41,295 bases of DNA. It comes from Saprospiraceae bacterium. GTDB taxonomy: Bacteria; Bacteroidota; Bacteroidia; Chitinophagales; Saprospiraceae. Location of the stretch: positions 1 through 41,295 of the forward strand of contig JAHDDD010000005.1 in NCBI GenBank assembly GCA_020629535.1, written 5' to 3'. The position numbers and the translations under genes are program-made. Under the pieces are notes generated by a model. The model ran no database searches, had not been told where the DNA came from, and worked only from the letters and a program-made list of their open reading frames with translations. Shown here in pieces: positions 39,501 to 41,295 of the stretch. Each line of letters begins with the position of its first letter. Within the stretch, counting starts at the first letter, position 1.

Positions 39501-41110
39501 CAGAAGCTGGTACTTATACCATTGAGGTTGCCAATTTTGATGCTGATTGTGTGAGCACAGATCAAGTTGAAGTTGAGGATATGAGCAATGATCCAATTGC
39601 CATCATACAAGCAAATACAGATAATCTCATTGATTGTGAAACAGTTGATATTGATTTGTATGTTGAGCCAAACGATGACATAATCTACAACTGGGAAGGT
39701 CCTGGTAAAGAAACTCAAGGCAGTATCTTTGAAGTAGAGCAAATGGGTGAGGTCATATTAACGGCCGTGGATACGATCTCAGGATGTATCAGTATCGATA
39801 CTTTCCTTGTAGAATCATTAACAGCATATCCAATCGTTGATGTTACAGCTGAAGGATTGATCAATTGTGATAATGAAGAAGTCTTCATCTCTGCTGAAAT
39901 TATTGAATTGGGCAATGAGCTGATGTATGGTTGGTATGATACCAATGGTGAATTGATTGAAGCCAATGTAGATTCATTGTCTGTCAGCGAACCAGGTACC
40001 TATATCATCAACGTGTTGGATATTACCAATGGTTGCGAATCTGTGGATTCCGTCGTTGTAGAAGAAAGTTACCTATACCCAGAACTTGAATTGGAAGAAG
40101 CTGCATTGATACCGTGTGAAGAAACATCTATTACTGTAGCAGCGGACATCATTGACTATGATGAAAATAACTATGAAGTGAATTGGACTGACGCAGATGG
40201 AAATGTAAATTCAGATAATGATGAAATCGAATTTTCACAACCAGGCACATACTATCTATCCGTTACAAATTTGATTTCTGGATGTTCTGTTCAAGATTCA
40301 ATATTGATTACAGCTGATGAGAAGCCGTATTCCATAGAAGCTTTAGCAGTTGATCCGCTATGTAGCAATGATAATGATGGACAAATATTAATAGAAAATA
40401 TAGAAGGAGGAACAGGACCATACAACTATTTTGTTGAAGAACTGAATATGGAAAGTGAATCAGGAGAATTCAACAACATAGGTGCTGGTTCGTACACACT
40501 ATTGGTGGAAGATGCCAACGGATGTATTCACGATACCATCGTTGAAATCAATTATGGACATGAGGTGACCCTTACTTCAAATCCACTTATTGCTGAAATT
40601 GAAGAAGGAGAAAGCGTTGATATTGAATTGATCACAAACCTTGATCCTGAATCTATCAATTCTCTTGAATGGGATAATGCCGTGGGTGTGTCTTGTACAG
40701 ATTGTTTGATGCCGAGTATAACTTCTTCATCAAGTCAAGATTATGAAATCGTCGTCTTTGATGAATATGGATGCAGCGATACAACCTTCTTTAAATTGTT
40801 GGTTGAAGAAAAGTACAATGTGTGGGCACCAAATATAATCACACCAGGAAAGAGTGATTTAGAAAACAGATTGTTTACAATCTATACCTCAGATAACATT
40901 GAGCAAATTGATGAGTTACATATCTTCTCAAGGTGGGGAGAACTAGTATTTTCAACTACTGACATAGCACCAAATAAACCACATTTAGGTTGGGATGGCA
41001 CCTTCCATGGTGAGCCTGCAATCAATGATGTTTATGTTTGGATTGCGCACTATCGAACTTCGGATAACAAAGAACATATAGCAAAAGGTGATGTAACTGT
41101 AGCAAGATAA
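27587..41110 (+). CDS. Giant (4507 aa) SprB-like secreted protein: HYR-like repeats, Cys-rich CDDxDPC repeats, about 40 Ig-like/PKD-like repeats, SprB-type repeat, T9SS type B (gliding motility-associated) C-terminal domain
   Basis: Signal peptide MDLNANYFFKFGGFVLFVILFSNTSYSQ; tandem ~70-aa units of form I-x-G-x-x-x-x-C...YxWSxGxTxxxIxVxxxGTYSVTVTDxNGC; CHU_C-like end YNVWAPNIITPGKSDLENRLFTIYTSDNIEQIDELHIFSRWGELVF...GWDGTFHGEPAINDVYVWIAHYRTSDNKEHIAKGDVTV. Confidence 0.95.
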   Translation: MDLNANYFFKFGGFVLFVILFSNTSYSQCDHLVFGEVNLGAGCVDCSYQTACETTTVTVDNNDGYCCAAGNSNSLRCKKLTVITNTTGASCMNVLAVPADNSTNWYVVDASSGACGTEDIGGGAAGIGFDIFDDGVGTIDVILCKQGTGDIDVTICSIPCCTLNDFSIPDQDYLCFENVPSPQTIDDFIGLGGTVAIDDLVGSNGCDDIVYSYVDSASPDQICTDKVFTRTHSICFCGDQYLDVVQTITISADNLPPTLEIGGFTEDPPVFDFGCVNAAPELPFELSVTNISDDCSMVDPSDLMVSDDHPGVLVSGCQYLITRTYSISDACDATASINETFTYTLNANPPTFPNGPADITLTCSSDLLPISDLDWEDDCDGTGTVQGSESGGNLDACTGGVITRTWEYTDECGLSGSHTQNITIEPINDLVWMDPPADISLNCSDAVPPAVDITYTNNESNPDCLFTGTVPAVESGSLDACGAQLTRTYQFMSACGTSIQYVQTLTIVDDEMPSFVNTPPAVVNVNCTTDIPDGQDLEWEDTCDGSGVVAFTDSGNVDLCNGGSITRTWSFTDQCGNGPITFTQEYVIAEPVFTSCDDGDPCTINDMEKLDCAGNECIPCAGVPSDCSGETTVETCDDNDPCTENDTQEIACDGSICVPCSGTLIASCSGVVDNIVLPCDDGDPCTTGDVYEVDGCDQTTECVPCAGVYNPTPDPSPPSDNIACFGGSANLSLTDCAGLATWYGDAGGNDVLYVGNDFVSEPLTADAVFYVSCSVNGCESNIVPVPVTVVESAAPELTGPDLICVGQGDAILVATPGYDTYDWGNGPGPNNTFTVSAEGTYEVTVTDIEGCITSTSFTINAATLPEVDIAGSNTFCIGGSATLSVPAGFASYIWAPNGETTNEINVTNAGTYEVTVTDQNGCTDSASLTVTEAESLMPQISGDFSICEGSTGEITVGSGYAIVEWAPNGESTESITVDQAQTYSVTVTDADGCSGTATIDIEVTMNPVPTIDGPMDICSNSDITLSAGTYASYEWSNGNINESITVSEPGFYSVTVVDDNGCSGEASTEVALIPDPIVNIDGDLLICPGGVDEVMLEATAGFSNYVWSSGQSGTNIITVNAPGTYAVTVTDENGCTSETSANVIEDEAPVVNIDGNLTFCIGFSTTLTATEGFASYSWSTGATTNTIEGDAGGTYSVTVTDEDGCTNEASVTISELEELAPTLNGETDICPGEYEEFVLTLSGTYEIYDWGNGPGTVDSYTVTGPGTYGVTVTDINGCSGETSITVIENVVDDLSVSGGPNICVGETTELEAVGNFSSYIWSQGSTSSSILVMDPGTYSVTATDANGCTAEASTEIILIPDPVVNIDGDLLICPGGVDEVMLEATAGFSNYAWSNGQSGVNIITVNAPGTYSVTVTNQDGCTSEASTEVVEDEAPEVSIDGNLTFCIDFSTTLTATPGYDAYLWSTGATTNAIEGDTGGEYSVTVTDGDGCTNEASVTINELEELAPVLNGETDICPGDYEEFVLTLSGTYEIYDWGDGPGSIATYTVTEPGTYGVTVTDINGCSGETSITVMENVVDDLSISGGPNICVGETLQLDAQGNFSSYIWSEGSTSAFIFIMESGTYSVTATDDNGCTNTATITIEDFPVPDPSIDGEDNFCSGLSSTLDVGQWESYAWSTGATTSSIEVTMPGSYTVTVTDANGCTNSTSIEVIENENPEPSIEGDLMFCLNGSTDLSVSGDYVSIEWSDGSTGAMVNVPTLGEFSVTVTDANGCTASSAVTIELQDFLYPEIMGPNLVCTGSSITLTTGEFDFYEWGDGSTESTLEVTGEGTYHLTVSDVEGCTGTSVYEVIEAAPVQVEITGEEFFCAGLSTTLTAEGDLVGFIWSNGVSTQQNEISEVGTYSVTATDANGCTSTNEITITEVPNPEPTIEGEEFFCIATETTLTVGQEYVSYEWSTAETTQQITTMLPGTYSVTVTDDNGCLGSTEFVLMEFPETIVNIRGSMTFCPDGYTEVYVEGFVEVLWSTGETSDVIQVDTEGEYSVTVTDENGCTASSATMIIQQDQLYPQITGPLEYCEDGETILSAPIGFTLYEWNVDTGPSQYSITVTEPGVYEVTVTDNFGCSGESSVEVIEHENPTVDIEGEFSFCEGEQTELSATPGFDEYSWSPSGSDDTRLISTDGVWSVTVTDSNGCTASSSVVIEINPLPEPEIIGEDEICEGAINVLELYEEYESYLWSTGETTPSIEHSSFQLVYVTVTDANGCTGVADFGYGILIPEPVEISGSTTYCNGGPILDAGIYVDYVWEGPLEGYDQTIEAFEPGVYTVYVTDFYGCVSSSSVEVTVGDSLEPTITGDDTFCSGSTATLNAGVFDSYTWDGPETGVGQFLEVSTAGTYYLTVTNAEGCEGEAEFEVSELPIPVPVVTGALSICNGNSTTLSVADFQSVEWSTGQSDNSIAIANPGSYTVTVTDVNGCTGSSAVNVSSLDQPVLDILGDPVLCEGGSTSLYVTGFESYIWSSGETTSEVVVTEGGSYTVTATDAGGCTAEGIIQVSILPSVAPVIGGSTTICQGSSTILDAGSQYVSWTWSNGETSQTIEVSETGTYSVTVVNDNGCQQSAEISVTEDSSLDINIIGPSTFCAGESVTLDAGAFSSWVWDTPQGPFNTQTITVNSPGTYNVTVDNGQGCMGTGTFELGELDALTPTILGPESICVGESASLNADQTYNSYNWSNGETSPGITITNGGVYVLTVTNTEGCSGVAEFEVAATTIDAPQIQGPTEFCFGSTVTLDAGVYDSYAWSVAGATDQFITIGSPGEVFVTVTDAAGCTAVSSVTLQLIEAEEAQIIGSTSFCPGSSTSIEVAGDWTAVEWSNGETGTSITITETGNYSVTTTDANGCTSADSVEITEDSNLIIDIVASSTSICEGSTATLNVGGNFDSYEWSNGETGSSIEVSEAGVYSVMISDGAGCMGEAEIAIETSTIETPEILGVTALCAGASIVLELDQPYSTYEWSNGETGSTLEVTQPGTYAVTVSNQAGCVSEQSITISEVSIEEPVITGPSIMCENGSITLTANEFDNYLWSIPGQTGAEVEVTEAGTYTVTVSDANGCQSSTSFNVVYHQVADVQISGSTSFCVGGSTFLNVSDEWIAYEWSTGDNSQIIQISEATAITVTVTDVNGCTATGSIEVEESSSLFPEIAGDQNICPGESTELDAGFGFDSWQWSNGASGQTITVDEAGVYTVTVTDASGGCTGEGSIEIAIADIENPVLLGPEVMCAGQVEMITVGNSFEFFEWSTEELTQSIEVNQPGTYTVTVTDDAGCESVGELNIDQANAPEFEVVAVSCNNGEGTFYVTVLTEAETISNNLNMDYTDLGDDRYLFEGIDTSATFQITFGIEAIDCESILEVETPDCSCVAVADAGDDGLLSCEIEQVTIGGGLTSTGNDIEISWFDQNGDFISNEQYIDVTEPGVYTIEVANLDADCVSSDQVEVINTSIETPEILGETTICSGGSTTLELDQTYINYEWSNGETSSTIDVSEPGTYSVTVNNDEGCDAVQSITIAESIIDPVITGPSIMCENSSITLTVNEFENYSWNITGQTGPEVEITEAGTYSVTVSDANGCEASTNFEVVYYQVAEVQISGSTSFCVGGSTFLNVSDEWTGFEWSTGETDQVIEVSEASSISVTVTDANGCTAIGNIDVEESTSLFPEIAGNQNLCPGETSELDAGFGFASWEWSNGQTGQTITVDEAGTYTVTVSDTSGSCTGEGSIEITVADVEEPVLSGPELICAGQNEAISVENEFEFYEWSTEAFTQSIDVDQPGTYTVTVTNLAGCESTGELSIAQAEAPDFEILELTCNSADGTYDVTVVSEAETITNNLGIEYTELGNDKYEFAGIDTALVIQIMFGIEGIDCESVLEVESPDCNCVAIADAGELAMLSCDIEEVTIGGPLTSVGDEFEISWYDENGQFISNDQYIVVTEAGTYTIEVANFDADCVSTDQVEVEDMSNDPIAIIQANTDNLIDCETVDIDLYVEPNDDIIYNWEGPGKETQGSIFEVEQMGEVILTAVDTISGCISIDTFLVESLTAYPIVDVTAEGLINCDNEEVFISAEIIELGNELMYGWYDTNGELIEANVDSLSVSEPGTYIINVLDITNGCESVDSVVVEESYLYPELELEEAALIPCEETSITVAADIIDYDENNYEVNWTDADGNVNSDNDEIEFSQPGTYYLSVTNLISGCSVQDSILITADEKPYSIEALAVDPLCSNDNDGQILIENIEGGTGPYNYFVEELNMESESGEFNNIGAGSYTLLVEDANGCIHDTIVEINYGHEVTLTSNPLIAEIEEGESVDIELITNLDPESINSLEWDNAVGVSCTDCLMPSITSSSSQDYEIVVFDEYGCSDTTFFKLLVEEKYNVWAPNIITPGKSDLENRLFTIYTSDNIEQIDELHIFSRWGELVFSTTDIAPNKPHLGWDGTFHGEPAINDVYVWIAHYRTSDNKEHIAKGDVTVAR
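29369..29715 (+). repeat. Three Cys-rich repeats (CDDxDPCTxxD ... C.PC.G) inside the 4507-aa protein
   Basis: SCDDGDPCTINDMEKLDCAGNECIPCAG / TCDDNDPCTENDTQEIACDGSICVPCSG / PCDDGDPCTTGDVYEVDGCDQTTECVPCAG. Confidence 0.9.
30821..32536 (+). repeat. Higher-order tandem duplication 1: two 858-nt copies (30821-31678 and 31679-32536), each four Ig-like units
   Basis: Unit order in both copies: NIDGDLLICPGGVDEVMLEATAGFSNY / (N/S)IDGNLTFCI.FSTTLTA / LNGETDICPG.YEEFVLTLSGTYEIYDWG / S(V/I)SGGPNICVGET. Confidence 0.93.
36530..39595 (+). repeat. Higher-order tandem duplication 2: copies of 1536 nt (36530-38065) and 1530 nt (38066-39595), each seven modules
   Basis: Same module order in both: EILG..LELDQ.Y / VITGPSIMCEN / QISGSTSFCVGGSTFLNVSDEW / EIAG.QN.CPGE..ELDAGFGF / VL.GPE..CAGQ / non-Ig ETI.NNL..(D/E)YT.LG.D.Y.F.GIDT / LSC.IE.VTIGG. 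Confidence 0.93.
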
Positions 41111-41134
41111 ATTATTAGTTAGAAGTTTGATTTC

Positions 41135-41170
41135 AAAGAGCCATGGGTGGAAACACAAATGGCTCTTTTC
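41135..41170 (+). terminator. Rho-independent terminator after the 4507-aa gene
   Basis: AAAGAGCCAT ... ATGGCTCTTT (10-bp perfect stem) ending in TTTT. Confidence 0.78.
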
Positions 41171-41188
41171 CTTTGATAAATTTTAATT

Positions 41189-41288
41189 ACTTTTTTGTCT
41201 ACCATACAAAAAAGTAGAAAAAACATGTGCTAAGCTCTTTCTATGTTCCTTTTTTTCTTGATAAAAAAACGAACCCAAAAAAATCAAG
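41189..41288. repeat. Intergenic inverted-repeat element (ACTTTTTTGT/ACAAAAAAGT plus CTTGAT...AAAAAAATCAAGG)
   Basis: 10-bp perfect IR at 41189-41198/41206-41215, and a second IR CTTGAT (41257-41262)/ATCAAG (41283-41288). Similar words recur in Bacteroidota intergenic regions from general experience; only one copy is seen in this window. Confidence 0.5.
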
Positions 41289-41295
41289 GACTGTC

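Larger units (their letters stand above)
29972..39595 (+). repeat. Array of tandem ~70-aa Ig-like units within the 4507-aa CDS
   Basis: Manual alignment of the translation: roughly 40 consecutive units, each with a Cys near the start and a GC near the end, plus a few non-canonical modules (about 37570-38060 and 39100-39595). Confidence 0.92.

Noticed and set aside
29972-39595. Repeat array considered as a CRISPR or satellite array
   Set aside because: Period of about 210 nt, in-frame, diverged at synonymous sites, and encodes Ig-like units; no short identical repeats with unique spacers.
27756-39966. Many minus-strand and alternate-frame ORFs of 60-184 aa inside the 4507-aa gene (for example 33889..34443)
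   Set aside because: They mirror the repeats of the sense gene; recurrent SVTVT-like segments arise from antisense reading of the repeat codons. No independent domain signature.

Overview
The window reads as a Bacteroidota (probably Saprospiria-like) chromosomal segment. The assignment is inferred from T9SS sorting domains, PorP/SprF and AT-rich hairpin terminators. All confident genes are on the + strand. Very large secreted proteins of the type IX secretion system (T9SS) dominate it: (i) the 3' end of a SprB-like protein with a type B (CHU_C / gliding-motility-type) C-terminus, followed by a PorP/SprF gene; (ii) a small secreted protein 3 nt upstream of a 2346-aa HYR/Ig-like, dockerin-like protein with a type A sorting domain; (iii) a 1490-aa paralog of it; (iv) a 4507-aa protein with about 40 Ig-like units, including two higher-order tandem duplications, and a type B C-terminus. 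Between these lie ruvX, def, terC-like, a DnaQ-like exonuclease, an MbnP-like / MbnP / MbnH-like (diheme) cassette, a TIM-barrel + GMC oxidoreductase + gluconate-2-dehydrogenase-subunit-3 cassette, and aconitase. No tRNA, rRNA, CRISPR, transposase or defence system was recognised. The best leads are the MbnP/MbnH cassette with a second divergent MbnP-like lipoprotein, the higher-order repeats of the 4507-aa protein (protein conserved, synonymous sites strongly diverged), an apparent codon-context bias (GTT ACC GTT) in that array, and two intergenic regions with hairpin/terminator structure not explained by the flanking genes. All family calls come from motif recognition by eye; no database search was run.
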